A DNA stretch of 64,000 nt. Source: Flavobacterium sp. Leaf82. Its GTDB lineage: Bacteria > Bacteroidota > Bacteroidia > Flavobacteriales > Flavobacteriaceae. A program made the translations under genes and the position numbers. The notes under the pieces are model-generated. The model did no database searches. It was not told the origin of the DNA and saw nothing but the letters and a program-made list of their open reading frames with translations. Positions 54,921-64,000 of this stretch are shown here, piece by piece; position 1 is the stretch's first letter; each line of letters begins with the position of its first letter. The stretch spans positions 213,593 to 277,592 of the forward strand of contig NZ_LMMA01000023.1 of assembly GCF_001422725.1 (NCBI RefSeq). The letters are read 5' to 3'.

Positions 54921-55257
54921 AAAAGCACTACTGCTAAAAGCCGTTTGGTATTGTCCAATTATTCTTGTTTCAAAAATCTATTTTTCAGTATTTTAGAACA
55001 CAAATAACTATCCTAAATAATTCTTCCATCATCAAATTAGCCTCCCACTCGGTAGGCTTTTTTATTTTTTTAATACTTTTTTATTTTTTTTCTCCTTGAT
55101 TTTACTGGGGGTTCAACGGGGTACAACTGAGGTACAACAAAAAGTTGTACTTGTAGCAGTTTATTATCTATTGTTCCTTTGTCCTGTAATGATGAAGATC
55201 CGGATTTAGAAATCGGGATTGCGAGAAACTAAATGTAGAACGATAAAATGATGAGGT
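54921..55257. other. Junction between cassette array and transfer genes
   Basis: 337 bases without a gene. 'CTGCTAAAAGCCGTTTGG' (about 54932-54949) looks like the left end of a truncated attC-like element. AGCCT (55039-55043) and AGGCT (55054-55058) with inner CC/GG and a T-run form a terminator. Direct repeats of GTACAAC at 55121 and 55132 and its complement GTTGTAC (55144-55150) make a 7-bp hairpin. The promoter of the transfer operon should lie in the last 100 bases. Confidence 0.5.
55039..55065 (+). terminator. Terminator-like hairpin
   Basis: AGCCT (55039-55043) and AGGCT (55054-55058) with CC/GG stacked inside and TTTTTTATTTTTTT after it. It would end transcription through the cassette array before the transfer operon. 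Confidence 0.6.
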
Positions 55258-55737
55258 ATGTTTACAGACATTTCATGGGGTAATTACATGGTTGTAGTTA
55301 TTCTGCTATTGGCAAGCTGGTATTTATTTGTTGGATTTCGATTTTATTTTGATGACCTCAAAGAAGTCATATCAGGAAAGCGGAAACTTCAATTCCGTGG
55401 ATTTGAAAACTCAACTTCCCAAGATACTGAACCCGAGTTAAAGGATCAGGATTATCCTGAACTGACTTCAAACCAAACTTCTTTTGGAGAATTTGACATC
55501 ACTTTTCAGGACGTTGATGCTTTGGTGGCAAGAATAAAAACTTTTATAACAGATGCAGCAAAGAAAAAATTAGTCAAAAAAGAATTTACCTATTATCTCC
55601 AGCTTCTCCTAAGAGAATTCCCTTCATTGAAAAATTCCCCTTTTAATTCTTCAATAAGTGAATTGATAGTCTCAGAATGTGAGAAACTCGAATCAATTAC
55701 TTTAACCCAGAAGGAAGCAGAAGCCCTTTGGGAATAA
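55258..55737 (+). CDS. Conserved hypothetical membrane protein at the start of the transfer operon
   Basis: A 159-aa protein with one N-terminal membrane segment ('YMVVVILLLASWYLFVGFRF', about 9-28) and a charged cytoplasmic part ('RIKTFITDAAKKKLVKKEF', 'LIVSECEKLESITLTQKEA'). Proteins of this size and layout are common directly upstream of traE in Bacteroidota conjugative elements. The exact function is not known. The start at 55258 follows other ATGs out of frame. Confidence 0.65.
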   Translation: MFTDISWGNYMVVVILLLASWYLFVGFRFYFDDLKEVISGKRKLQFRGFENSTSQDTEPELKDQDYPELTSNQTSFGEFDITFQDVDALVARIKTFITDAAKKKLVKKEFTYYLQLLLREFPSLKNSPFNSSISELIVSECEKLESITLTQKEAEALWE

Positions 55738-55752
55738 ATTATAAAACAACAT

Positions 55753-55838
55753 AACGGAGGAATCGCCCCTGTCCATCCCGGCGCAGTATGGCAGATGTAA
55801 CAGGAAAGTGGAACTGCGACAGCGGCTACACCTCCGTT
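55753..55838 (+). ncRNA. Candidate structured RNA with possible pseudoknot in the tra operon
   Basis: AACGGAGG (55753-55760) pairs with CCTCCGTT (55831-55838). Inside, CCTGT (55768-55772) pairs with ACAGG (55800-55804) and CCAT (55773-55776) with ATGG (55788-55791). The loop CGCAGT (55782-55787) is an exact complement of ACTGCG (55813-55818), allowing a pseudoknot. The outer stem is followed by TTTTTTAT, so it can also act as a terminator or attenuator. It is GC-rich and sits between the 159-aa gene and traE. No named RNA class is recognised. Confidence 0.5.
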
Positions 55839-55875
55839 TTTTATCTGAATTTTTAAACTTCAAAAATAATGTGCG

Positions 55876-56220
55876 ATGAAAAAATGGAACTGGAATTTTA
55901 AAAAGTTTATAGAGCAAAAAACAAAAAGTATCTGTATGCTTCTGGCACAATTGCTTTTTGTAATAAGTTATGAAACCTACGCCCAGGATGGTCTGGCAGG
56001 AATCAATGAAGCCAACCAACAAGTACGAAGTTACTTTGATGCAGGAACGGAACTGATGTATGCCGTAGGAGCATTACTAGGACTAATAGGCGCTGTGAAA
56101 GTATATCAAAAATGGAATGCAGGTGATCCTGATACCGGGAAAGTAGCGGCAGCCTGGTTTGGAAGCTGTGTTTTTCTGGTAGTGGTAGCCACAGTAATCA
56201 AATCCTTCTTTGGGATTTAA
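55876..56220 (+). CDS. traE: TraE-type conjugation protein (DUF4134)
   Basis: A 114-aa protein with a signal peptide ending near 'ISYETYAQDG', then 'MYAVGALLGLIGAVKVYQKW' (about 55-74) and 'FGSCVFLVVVATVIKSFFGI' at the C-terminus. This is the DUF4134 pattern of TraE in Bacteroides conjugative transposons, a small VirB2-pilin-like or channel subunit. It is downstream of the folded RNA element and is followed by DUF1896 after 11 bases. Confidence 0.85.
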   Translation: MKKWNWNFKKFIEQKTKSICMLLAQLLFVISYETYAQDGLAGINEANQQVRSYFDAGTELMYAVGALLGLIGAVKVYQKWNAGDPDTGKVAAAWFGSCVFLVVVATVIKSFFGI

Positions 56221-56231
56221 AACAAATCGTT

Positions 56232-56660
56232 ATGGAAGATCTACTCAAAGAAAAGTTATGGTTTTACATTATCCACAACAATCCCGATTTGATGTTTACA
56301 CTACAGGAAGATTATAGTGTATTGGATTATCTCAATGAGAAAATAAGTAGTGTAAAATCCATATTGGACGATATGTTATTTGATGGTACACCAAAATATA
56401 TCATCGAAGAAATCTGTCTCAATGTACTTACCGAAGATTTAAAACCTTCCCGGTTTTTATATATCCGCTCGTTACTTTCGGATGAGTTTGAGAAAACCTA
56501 TACCGCTTTTCAGGAATCAGGTATCCTGACATATGAGGTAATGAATCTTATGGAAAACTGCAGGCCCGTTTTTGAAACCATTGGTTTTACTAAAGAAAAT
56601 GAAGAAGATCCTAATTTGAGAAATGCCCTTATCGGTCAGATTGCTGACTATCTGAATTGA
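56232..56660 (+). CDS. DUF1896 family protein
   Basis: A 142-aa acidic protein, 'LWFYIIHNNPDLMFTLQED' followed by 'YIIEEICLNVLTEDLKPSRF' and 'LLSDEFEKTYTAFQESGIL', the DUF1896 pattern known from Bacteroidota conjugative elements. It is soluble and without catalytic motifs. It lies between traE and the methylase/helicase gene in the same transcript. Function is unknown. Confidence 0.8.
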   Translation: MEDLLKEKLWFYIIHNNPDLMFTLQEDYSVLDYLNEKISSVKSILDDMLFDGTPKYIIEEICLNVLTEDLKPSRFLYIRSLLSDEFEKTYTAFQESGILTYEVMNLMENCRPVFETIGFTKENEEDPNLRNALIGQIADYLN

Positions 56661-56698
56661 GCTATTTATAGCAGTGTGTAGTATGAAAAGGAGTAATT

Positions 56699-59600
56699 AT
56701 GGCTTACAATCAATCCCAAAAACTAAATACCAATATCAAGGCGATTACCATTGCAATGCAATGGCAGCAAGGTGATGCTTTATCGGCAGAAGCAGTTGAC
56801 GCGCTTAAGGCATATGCCGGCTTCGGAGGTATCAAGGCTGTATTATACCCAAATGGCACTACTGAAGACTGGATAAAATCCGGCGCTACTAAAGAAGATC
56901 TGAAGTTGCATCCGGAAATGACACGACTGCACGCAATACTGCAAGAACACTATTCTGAAAAGGAATACAACTCGGTAGTTTCTTCACTTCGTAATAGTGT
57001 CCTTACTGCATTTTATACGCCGGAAATTGTACCCAAAACTTTTTACAGGGCTTTGAAAGAACAAGGTATTGCCCCTAAAAGGTTCTACGAACCATCAGCT
57101 GGATCGGGCATTTTTATCACTGAAGCAGAAAACGCATTTTCAAATTTGGAACATATTACTGCTGTGGAAAAAGACCAATTAAGCGGACTGGTGCTTTCAG
57201 CATTAAACAGTGCACTTTCAATCCAAAATACCACACATGTACTAGGACTCGAACAAGCGCCAACATATGATAACGGCAGTTATGATCTTGTGGTCAGTAA
57301 TATTCCCTTTGGTAATTTTTCAGTTTACGATGCATCCTATCCTGATAAAGTAATTTCGGGGAAAATTCACAATTACTTCTTTGCAAAAGGACTGGACAAA
57401 CTCGCTGATGGCGGTCTTATGGCTTATATTACAACAGACGGTTTTTTGAACAGTCCTTCCAATCAGAGCGTGCGAGAATATCTTTTTCAAAATGCAGATT
57501 TTGTAAGTGTGGCAGTTATGCCCGATAATCTGATGAAGGAAACAGGAAACACCGATGCTCCAAATCATCTGCTTATTGTTCAGAAAAACGAGCATAAACA
57601 AACCCTGTCTGATAATGAAAATGAGCTACTGCAAACCGTTGAACTGGAAAATGAATTTGGAAAATACAGTATCAATAAATATCTGCATAATAAACCTGAG
57701 CTCATCATTGGGAATGAAATACAAGCCGGTAAAAACCAATACGGACAGGCGCACCAAAGTGTGAGACAAAACGGTGATATCAATTCTATTGGAAACTACC
57801 TTGCTGAAAATATTACCAAGGGATTAAAAGAAAACTTTAACCCGGAACGCTTTGAGAAGGCTCAAAAAACGAAGATCGTTCAGCCCGCTGAAGCAATCGG
57901 ACAAAAATTCACTTATTTGCCCATGCCAGAGAGTAAAGCAAGCGGTATTTCAGTCCAGCTTGGCTTGTTTGATACTGTGCCTGCAGAGAATATCAACCGT
58001 GCTATGGATTACATCAATACTCTTGATGAAACTGTAGTGGATAAAAAAACAGCACGAATACTCAGTACCATACGCACAAATGATAATCCCTCACATGAAA
58101 ATGTGGTGCTTATCACTGCTAAACAAATTAAGACCAATCGATACCTGTATAAATTATATTCCAATGTAAAAGAAATCAATGGCTTTTCAGCCAATTGGAT
58201 GAATGGCGGATTACTCCCACATGAATTATTGGCTTTATCCAATACCCTTCAATACTATGATCACAAATATATTTATGAAGGAGATAAAACCCTTGAACCT
58301 GCTTTTAACCTTGAAAAACGACTCTATGAAGAAGTTGCTTCATTGAAATCTTTTTATACAGAAGGTACTCTTGTTAGAGTTGGAGAATCCGTTGGAATTA
58401 TCAGTGATATCAATGAGCAGCACAAACAAGCCTTTTTCCAACCATTAGCATCACAAGGCAATCTGAAATTCTATGATTCCTATATTGCTATTCGGGATCA
58501 TTATCTGGAATTGTTTGAGAAAGAGCAATCAGATAAAGCTGGCAGTGAAGAGGTGCGGAAAAATCTGGATGAGCAGTATACCAAATTTGTTTCTCACTAT
58601 GGTATTTTGAACAGTGCTGAGAATCGCAGATTAATCATGCAGGATTCCGCTTTTGGTTTCACCATTCTTTCTTCATTGGAACGCAAAGAAGGCGAACGTT
58701 ACGTGAAGTCGGATATTTTAATAGAATCTGTAGTAAAACAGCAAGACCGCTATTATACAGATGATCCGGTTGAAGCGCTGGCCCGAAGTCTTAATGAAAA
58801 AGGAACTGTTGACTTAGGATTTATAACTGCTGCGACAGGACTTGAACAAAATGAGGTTATAGAACGTCTGAACCATCATATCTATTTGAATCCTACAGAT
58901 CAGAATTGGGAAACTTCAGACCTCTATTTAAGCGGCAATGTTGTAGAAAAGTTACAACAGGCTAAACAGGCTGTGCAACTGTATCCTGAAAACACGCAAT
59001 ATTACAAAGGATTGCAGGCACTGGAAAAAGTACAGCCGGAGCGCATCCCTTTCGAATTACTCGATTTTAATCTGGGCGAGCGATGGATTCCCAACCGATA
59101 CTATGAAAGTTTTGCCGGAAAATTATTTGACCAGCCAACTGAAATTAATTATTTCCCATCACTTGATACCTTTAAAGTAAGTACAGGTCACAATACCAAA
59201 ATAGACAGAGAATTTTCGGTGACTCCCAAAAGCGGCAGAACCACTTATGGTTACACGATATTGGAGCATGCGCTCGAAAATACGGCTCCCTTTTTTACCT
59301 ATGAAGTTGAGGGAGCCGGCGGAAAACCCATCCGACTGCCCGATAATGAAGCCATACAGCTTGCCCATCAAAAAATTGAAAACATCCGTAATGGCTTTAT
59401 TGAGTGGCTGCAGGAATTGCCAATAAGCGATAAAAATGAACTGGAGAGCCTCTATAACAATACTTTCAATTGTTACGTATTGCGAGAATATGATGGAAGT
59501 CATCTAAGCTTTCCGGGTTTGGATAAAAAAGCACTTGAAATTGAAGACTTGTACAGTTCTCAGAAAAATGCGGCATGGCGTATCATTGAGAACCGTGGCG

Positions 59601-62269
59601 CTTTAATCGATCATGAGGTTGGGCTTGGAAAAACATTAACCATGATTGTAGCTGCCAATGAAATGAAACGATTAGGGATTATTCACAAACCTGCAATACT
59701 GGCATTGAATGCCAATGTAAATCAAATTGCAGCAACCTATCGAAAGGCTTATCCCAATGCAAGAATATTGGCACCTGGTGAAAATGATTTTACTCCGGCA
59801 AAAAGAATGAGACTCTTCCATGAGATTAAAAATAACAATTGGGACTGTATCATTTTAACCCACGATCAGTTTGGTAAAATTCCGCAGTCACCCGAAATAC
59901 AAAAAGAGATCTTACAAAATGAGCTGGATAATATAGAACGGGACCTTGATACGGCCAGAGATTTGGGAGGCGATATCTCCAAGAAAATATTAAAGGGTCT
60001 TGAAATACGAAAAAATAATCTGGACGGCAGACTAAAAACACTGCTGAAAGATATAGAAGATAAAAAGGACAGCGGTATCAACTTTAAAGAAATGGGTATC
60101 GATCATTTGTTTGTAGATGAATCTCACAAATTCAAAAACCTGACTTTCACTACCCGTCATGACCGTGTTGCCGGAATTGGAAATATGCAGGGAAGCCAAA
60201 AGGCGCTTAATATGTTATTTGCGGTACGCACGCTTCAGGAAAAATTCGATTCGGATCTGTGTGTAACTTTTCTTTCCGGTACTCCAATATCCAATAGTCT
60301 TACCGAAATGTATCTGCTTTTCAAATACCTGCGACCTAAAGAAATGGAACGCCAGCATATTGAAAACTTTGATGGATGGGCAGCTGTTTTTGCCAGAAAA
60401 ACAACTGATTTTGAATTTTCTGTCACCAATGAGATTATTGCCAAGGAGCGTTTTCGCCATTTTATTAAAGTTCCGGAACTGGCACTGTTCTATAATGAGA
60501 TTACCGATTATAAAACAGCCAAACATATTGAACTTGATAAACCTGAAATTGAGGAACAGCTTGTCAATATCAGTCCTACACCTGAGCAAAGTGAGTTTAT
60601 TACCCAGCTCATGCAGTTTGCCAAAACTGGTAATGCGACACTTATTGGCAGGGCACCTCTTACCTCGCAAGAAGATAAAGGCAGGATGCTTATAGCTACT
60701 AATTATGCTAAAAAAATGGCTGCCGATATGAGGCTGATAAATGAAAGATATGGTGATCACCCGAATAATAAAGTGAATACATGCGCCAGAAAGGTGGCTG
60801 AAATTTATCAGGCTTCCATCGAGCATAAAGGCACCCAAATTGTTTTTTCAGATATCGGGACACCAAAGCCGGATGACTTTAATATGTATGATGCCCTTAA
60901 AGGAAAACTGGTAAGGGATTTTAATATCCCGGCTCATGAAATTACCTATATACACGACTGGACCGATAAGAAGAAACTGGAGTTGTTTTCTAAAATGAAT
61001 ACAGGTGAGATACGTATTCTTTTGGGCAGTACAGAAAAAGCAGGTACGGGGCTTAATGTACAAATGCGTGTTGTGGCGATGCATCATATGGATATTCCCT
61101 GGCGACCATCAGATCTGGGACAACGCAACGGCCGAGGAAGCAGGCAAGGTAACGAAGTTGCCAAACAGCATTATGGGAATAAAGTAAAGAATTTCATCTA
61201 TGCGACAGAGCAGTCACTGGACAATTACAAATTCAACCTTTTGAAGAACAAACAGACTTTTATCAGTCAGATGAAAAACTGTGAACTTAATGTCAGGACT
61301 ATTGATGAGGGAGCTATGGATGAGCAAAGTGGAATGAACTTTTCAGAATATATCGCAGTATTATCAGGTGATACTTCATTACTGGAAAAATCAAAATTGG
61401 AGAAAAAAGTAACGGTAATGGAAAGCCTTAAAAAAGCACATTACAAGGAAATTTCCAGAACTAAATATCAGGTTGAATACCTAATGGAGGAAAAAGGAAT
61501 CACCACTAAAACACTCGACAAACTAACTGCTGATCACAGTTTTTACAAAAACAATCTGAAGTATGAACCTGATGGTTCCAAAGCAAATCCTATAGAGTTG
61601 TATAACTGCAAAACAGCAGATCCAGAAAGTATCGGCAAAGAAATTATCCTGCTCTATAAAAACTGGAAACCTCCCGAAGGAGAAAACCAGGCCAAACAAA
61701 TTGGGAAGTTATATGATTTTGGACTCTATATAAAAAGAGAACGTGAAGCCTATCAAAATGATGGTTTATACCAGTACCGTTACTCCAACAGCTTTTATGC
61801 ACAACGTTTAGAAGATGGTATTAAATATACTTCCAATGGAGGAACTCCAAATGTGGACAATCCAAAATTGGCAGCCCGCCACTTTTTAAATGCCATTGAT
61901 AAGGTGGAACATCTCAGGTCTAAATACCAAAAGTCACTGAATGATATTGAAAACCAACTGCCGGAATTACAACAATTAACCACAAGAGTATTTAGTCAGG
62001 AGGATGAGCTTCAAAAAATGAAAAGCGACCTCTTTAGTCTGGAAAGGGAAATAGCCCTGAAAATTCAGGAGAACCAATTGAAAGAAGCCAATCCGCAAGA
62101 GGCTAGTCTCAGTAATGAAACAAAATTAACGGATACAGCTCCGGTAATTCAACTCCCAATAAAGAGCAGTGAAGAATCACAGCGTTTCAAAGGGGTAGAA
62201 AGCAATACTGATAAATGGCAGGAACGCTCTTTTTCAGAAATGAGGCGCAGCAGCAGGATGAAATTTTAA
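56699..62269 (+). CDS. Giant N6-methylase-like/SNF2-helicase protein of conjugative elements
   Basis: A 1856-aa protein. The N-terminal third has a methyltransferase fold: '[16 protein letters not shown]' (about 130-145) and '[17 protein letters not shown]' with IPF in place of NPPY (about 196-212). The helicase has '[20 protein letters not shown]' (about 965-984), '[12 protein letters not shown]' (about 1138), '[20 protein letters not shown]' and motif VI '[14 protein letters not shown]' (about 1473). Such proteins are carried by Bacteroidota ICEs and some phages and may protect or process incoming DNA. The catalytic NPPY is altered, so active methylation is uncertain. It sits inside the tra operon. 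Confidence 0.85.
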   Translation: MAYNQSQKLNTNIKAITIAMQWQQGDALSAEAVDALKAYAGFGGIKAVLYPNGTTEDWIKSGATKEDLKLHPEMTRLHAILQEHYSEKEYNSVVSSLRNSVLTAFYTPEIVPKTFYRALKEQGIAPKRFYEPSAGSGIFITEAENAFSNLEHITAVEKDQLSGLVLSALNSALSIQNTTHVLGLEQAPTYDNGSYDLVVSNIPFGNFSVYDASYPDKVISGKIHNYFFAKGLDKLADGGLMAYITTDGFLNSPSNQSVREYLFQNADFVSVAVMPDNLMKETGNTDAPNHLLIVQKNEHKQTLSDNENELLQTVELENEFGKYSINKYLHNKPELIIGNEIQAGKNQYGQAHQSVRQNGDINSIGNYLAENITKGLKENFNPERFEKAQKTKIVQPAEAIGQKFTYLPMPESKASGISVQLGLFDTVPAENINRAMDYINTLDETVVDKKTARILSTIRTNDNPSHENVVLITAKQIKTNRYLYKLYSNVKEINGFSANWMNGGLLPHELLALSNTLQYYDHKYIYEGDKTLEPAFNLEKRLYEEVASLKSFYTEGTLVRVGESVGIISDINEQHKQAFFQPLASQGNLKFYDSYIAIRDHYLELFEKEQSDKAGSEEVRKNLDEQYTKFVSHYGILNSAENRRLIMQDSAFGFTILSSLERKEGERYVKSDILIESVVKQQDRYYTDDPVEALARSLNEKGTVDLGFITAATGLEQNEVIERLNHHIYLNPTDQNWETSDLYLSGNVVEKLQQAKQAVQLYPENTQYYKGLQALEKVQPERIPFELLDFNLGERWIPNRYYESFAGKLFDQPTEINYFPSLDTFKVSTGHNTKIDREFSVTPKSGRTTYGYTILEHALENTAPFFTYEVEGAGGKPIRLPDNEAIQLAHQKIENIRNGFIEWLQELPISDKNELESLYNNTFNCYVLREYDGSHLSFPGLDKKALEIEDLYSSQKNAAWRIIENRGALIDHEVGLGKTLTMIVAANEMKRLGIIHKPAILALNANVNQIAATYRKAYPNARILAPGENDFTPAKRMRLFHEIKNNNWDCIILTHDQFGKIPQSPEIQKEILQNELDNIERDLDTARDLGGDISKKILKGLEIRKNNLDGRLKTLLKDIEDKKDSGINFKEMGIDHLFVDESHKFKNLTFTTRHDRVAGIGNMQGSQKALNMLFAVRTLQEKFDSDLCVTFLSGTPISNSLTEMYLLFKYLRPKEMERQHIENFDGWAAVFARKTTDFEFSVTNEIIAKERFRHFIKVPELALFYNEITDYKTAKHIELDKPEIEEQLVNISPTPEQSEFITQLMQFAKTGNATLIGRAPLTSQEDKGRMLIATNYAKKMAADMRLINERYGDHPNNKVNTCARKVAEIYQASIEHKGTQIVFSDIGTPKPDDFNMYDALKGKLVRDFNIPAHEITYIHDWTDKKKLELFSKMNTGEIRILLGSTEKAGTGLNVQMRVVAMHHMDIPWRPSDLGQRNGRGSRQGNEVAKQHYGNKVKNFIYATEQSLDNYKFNLLKNKQTFISQMKNCELNVRTIDEGAMDEQSGMNFSEYIAVLSGDTSLLEKSKLEKKVTVMESLKKAHYKEISRTKYQVEYLMEEKGITTKTLDKLTADHSFYKNNLKYEPDGSKANPIELYNCKTADPESIGKEIILLYKNWKPPEGENQAKQIGKLYDFGLYIKREREAYQNDGLYQYRYSNSFYAQRLEDGIKYTSNGGTPNVDNPKLAARHFLNAIDKVEHLRSKYQKSLNDIENQLPELQQLTTRVFSQEDELQKMKSDLFSLEREIALKIQENQLKEANPQEASLSNETKLTDTAPVIQLPIKSSEESQRFKGVESNTDKWQERSFSEMRRSSRMKF

Positions 62270-62279
62270 AATAAATACC

Positions 62280-62597
62280 ATGTCAAACAGTGTGTATAAG
62301 ATCAACAAAGGAATTAACCAGAGCATAGAGTTTAAAGGGCTAAAGGCGCAGTATATCTGGTATTTGGGCGGTGGCGTCATTGTGCTTATGATACTGTTTG
62401 CCATTATGTACATAGCCGGATTACCCTCTTTAATCTGTATTGGGATTATTGGTATTTCAGGAACATTGTGGGTTTTGAAAATATACAAGATGAGCCACAA
62501 ATACGGTGAATATGGAATGATGAAAGCTTTAGCAAAACGGCAGATTCCAAAAGCTGTGAAATCGAAAAGCAGAAAAATATTTATGATGAAGAAATAG
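62280..62597 (+). CDS. traF: TraF-type conjugation protein (DUF4133)
   Basis: A 105-aa protein, 'VYKINKGINQSIEFKGLKAQ', with two membrane segments ('YLGGGVIVLMILFAIMYIAG', about 28-47, and 'LICIGIIGISGTLWVLKIY', about 51-69) and 'MSHKYGEYGMMKALAKRQIP'. This is the DUF4133 pattern of TraF in Bacteroides conjugative transposons, a VirB3-like membrane subunit that pairs with the TraG ATPase. It starts ten bases after the helicase stop. Confidence 0.85.
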   Translation: MSNSVYKINKGINQSIEFKGLKAQYIWYLGGGVIVLMILFAIMYIAGLPSLICIGIIGISGTLWVLKIYKMSHKYGEYGMMKALAKRQIPKAVKSKSRKIFMMKK

Positions 62598-62633
62598 AAT
62601 TTGCTCAGCATTACCTGAGCGGTAAAAAAGAGG

Positions 62634-64000
62634 ATGATGGAAAAGATGATAGATGATATTTTACCAATTATGGATGTAGAGCATGATTGCATCCTGTCCA
62701 AACAAGGAGATGTGACAGTAGTATTTAGAGCAGAACTGCCTGAGATATTTACCTTGTCAGATCAGGAATACGAAGCATTTCATCAGGCGTGGCTTAAAGC
62801 TATAAAACTGCTTCCGAAATTTAGTGTATTCCATAAACAGGACTGGTTTATAGACAGCAAGTTTGAACCCGATTTCACAAGCGAAGATTCCAGTTTTCTT
62901 ACCCGAAGCAGTGAACGTTTTTTTAATGAACGTCCCTTTCTGGATCATTCGTGTTACATTTTCCTGACCAAAAAACCAGCAGGCAGAAAAACATCCACTT
63001 CCCTATTTTCAAATTTACTGAGAAGTTCAATAGTTCCAGAAGAAACATTAAAAGCGCAGGTGCGTCAAGAATTTATTGATAGTACCGGACAATTCAGACG
63101 CATACTGGAAGACAGTGGTTTTGTCAAATTGACCCGCCTTGGTAATGATGAACTTAAAAGCCACAGCAGAAAGATTGGAATTATTGAACAATATTGTTTT
63201 TTGTCTGAAAAACAGAAATCGTTTGTTTTTAAAGATATCTCTTTTGATGATGGTCTTCAGGTAGGAGACAAACACTGCCAGATTTATACGTTGGGGGATG
63301 CCGCTGATCTGCCTGCCTTATGTGGTTCGAGAATTAATTATGACCGCTATTCCACAGATAAGACCAAATTCAGTATCGGATTTGCTTCGACTCTGGGGCA
63401 ATTACTTTCCTGTAACCACATTTATAATCAATATATTTTCATAGAGGATTTCCAGAAAACGCTGCAAAAACTGGAAAGTAAAAGACTGCGACTGCAATCC
63501 TTATCAGCCTACAGTAGGGAGAACCTGATTGCGCGAGATGCTACAAATGATTTTCTTAACGAGGCTATCAGCCAGCAGCGACTGCCTGTAAAAGCACATT
63601 TTAATGTGCTGATCTGGACAGATAATAAAGAAGAACTCAAAGACCTGAAGAATAAAGTTTCTTCAGCACTGGCTCAGATGGATGCAGCTGCTAAACAGGA
63701 AACGGTTGGAGCTGCACAAATATTTTGGGCAGGAATTCCCGGGAATTCCGCAGATTTCCCAATGAACGACACCTTTGATACGTTCACAGAACAAGCGACA
63801 TGCTTCCTGAATCTGGAAACGGGCTATCGCTCTTCCCTTAGTCCGACTGGTATTCGATTAGGAGATCGTTTGACTGGAAAACCGGTTCATGTGGATATCA
63901 GTGATGAGCCGGTTAAAATGGGGATTTGTACCAATAGGAACAAATTTATACTGGGACCCTCTGGAAGCGGTAAATCCTTTTTTACCAACCATATGGTCAG
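62634..64000 (+). CDS. traG: TraG/VirB4-type conjugation ATPase, N-terminal part (runs off window)
   Basis: The frame is open from an ATG at 62634 (also 62637 and 62646) to the window end, about 455 codons without a stop. It opens 'MIDDILPIMDVEHDCILSKQ' after a few residues, has 'SERFFNERPFLDHSCYIFLT', 'GIPGNSADFPMNDTFDTF'-like segments and, just before the edge, the Walker A 'LGPSGSGKSFFTNHMV'. This is the TraG/VirB4 ATPase that powers the type IV secretion channel. It follows traF after 36 bases. The C-terminal half is outside the window. Confidence 0.9.
   Translation, partial: MMEKMIDDILPIMDVEHDCILSKQGDVTVVFRAELPEIFTLSDQEYEAFHQAWLKAIKLLPKFSVFHKQDWFIDSKFEPDFTSEDSSFLTRSSERFFNERPFLDHSCYIFLTKKPAGRKTSTSLFSNLLRSSIVPEETLKAQVRQEFIDSTGQFRRILEDSGFVKLTRLGNDELKSHSRKIGIIEQYCFLSEKQKSFVFKDISFDDGLQVGDKHCQIYTLGDAADLPALCGSRINYDRYSTDKTKFSIGFASTLGQLLSCNHIYNQYIFIEDFQKTLQKLESKRLRLQSLSAYSRENLIARDATNDFLNEAISQQRLPVKAHFNVLIWTDNKEELKDLKNKVSSALAQMDAAAKQETVGAAQIFWAGIPGNSADFPMNDTFDTFTEQATCFLNLETGYRSSLSPTGIRLGDRLTGKPVHVDISDEPVKMGICTNRNKFILGPSGSGKSFFTNHMV

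Noticed and set aside
47654..55257. CRISPR array
   Set aside because: The repeats are long, imperfect palindromes separated by whole genes of differing length, not short direct repeats with uniform spacers.
55702..56022. 106-aa minus-strand open frame
   Set aside because: It crosses the folded RNA element and the start of traE on the opposite strand and has no protein-like features.
59159..59503. 114-aa open frame on the minus strand
   Set aside because: Shadow of the same helicase gene.
60215..60838. 207-aa open frame on the minus strand
   Set aside because: It lies fully within the strongly supported methylase/helicase gene, has no family features, and its residues mirror the coding strand.
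62234..62701. 155-aa hydrophobic open frame on the minus strand
   Set aside because: It is antisense to traF, whose membrane segments cause the hydrophobic look, and to the start of traG.
1..64000. Element integrase, tRNA or rRNA genes
   Set aside because: No tyrosine or serine recombinase, tRNA cloverleaf or rRNA segment could be recognised; the ICE ends are therefore not assigned.

Overview
The window is AT-rich DNA from a member of the Bacteroidota, most likely Flavobacteriales (Flavobacterium/Chryseobacterium-like). The signs are a SusC/SusD outer-membrane pair, DUF6520 and MauE-type proteins, TraE/TraF/TraG-type conjugation proteins of the Bacteroides conjugative-transposon family, MobA/MobB/MobC mobilisation genes, starts without Shine-Dalgarno sites and a TAnnTTTG-type -7 box. 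Most of the window reads as the interior of an integrative and conjugative element (ICE) or conjugative plasmid. No integrase, tRNA or rRNA gene is visible, so the element boundaries lie outside or are not recognisable.

Layout. 0-1.2 kb: a PAP2-type phosphatase and a decayed carboxypeptidase-regulatory-like gene. 1.7-6.9 kb (minus): a PRTRC maintenance module (ThiF-like, B, a frameshifted F-like gene, C, E), a DUF932 protein and SSB, preceded by a strongly folded intergenic element (7.0-7.1 kb). 7.4-21.9 kb: two convergent operons forming a DNA phosphorothioation-type defence locus. The plus operon is DUF4007, a 1076-aa P-loop ATPase and DndC-like sulfurtransferase, followed by a GHKL ATPase and a GIY-YIG-like protein. 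The minus operon is DndA cysteine desulfurase, a PLD-helicase fusion, a small protein, a DndD-like SMC ATPase, a 152-aa protein and a small protein resembling the N-terminal part of sulfur-binding HNH nucleases. No DndB, DptFGH, PglZ or BrxL is seen, so this looks like a non-canonical combination. 22.1-26.4 kb: a sacsin-like GHKL/DUF3883 protein and a DUF1016 (YhcG-like) nuclease. 26.4-30.7 kb: MobC coupling protein, MobB relaxase, MobA and a candidate oriT.

30.7-40.5 kb is accessory cargo: MauE-like membrane protein, DUF6520 peptide, S9 peptidase, SusD and SusC, plausibly a peptide or metal-complex uptake/processing locus. 41-47.7 kb holds regulators (XRE, TPR-AraC, AraC), a histone H1-like protein and small membrane proteins and lipoproteins.

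47.9-55.0 kb is the most striking stretch. Seven gene cassettes, all on the plus strand, are separated by imperfect palindromes of about 125-140 bp. The cassette-start sequence and the left end of the following palindrome are complementary in the way expected of integron cassettes (for example GTTGGGT/ACCCAAC and GTTATCACC/GGTGCTAAC). No integron integrase is present, so this appears to be an attC-like cassette cluster inside a conjugative element. Its cargo includes an abortive-infection-like membrane protein, a lipoprotein with an HNH-like motif paired with a membrane lipoprotein, a DUF4145 protein and a possible uracil-DNA-glycosylase-fold protein.

55.2-64 kb is the transfer operon: a small membrane protein, a folded RNA element with a possible pseudoknot, TraE (DUF4134), DUF1896, a 1856-aa methylase/helicase, TraF (DUF4133) and the N-terminal part of the TraG/VirB4 ATPase, which runs off the window end.
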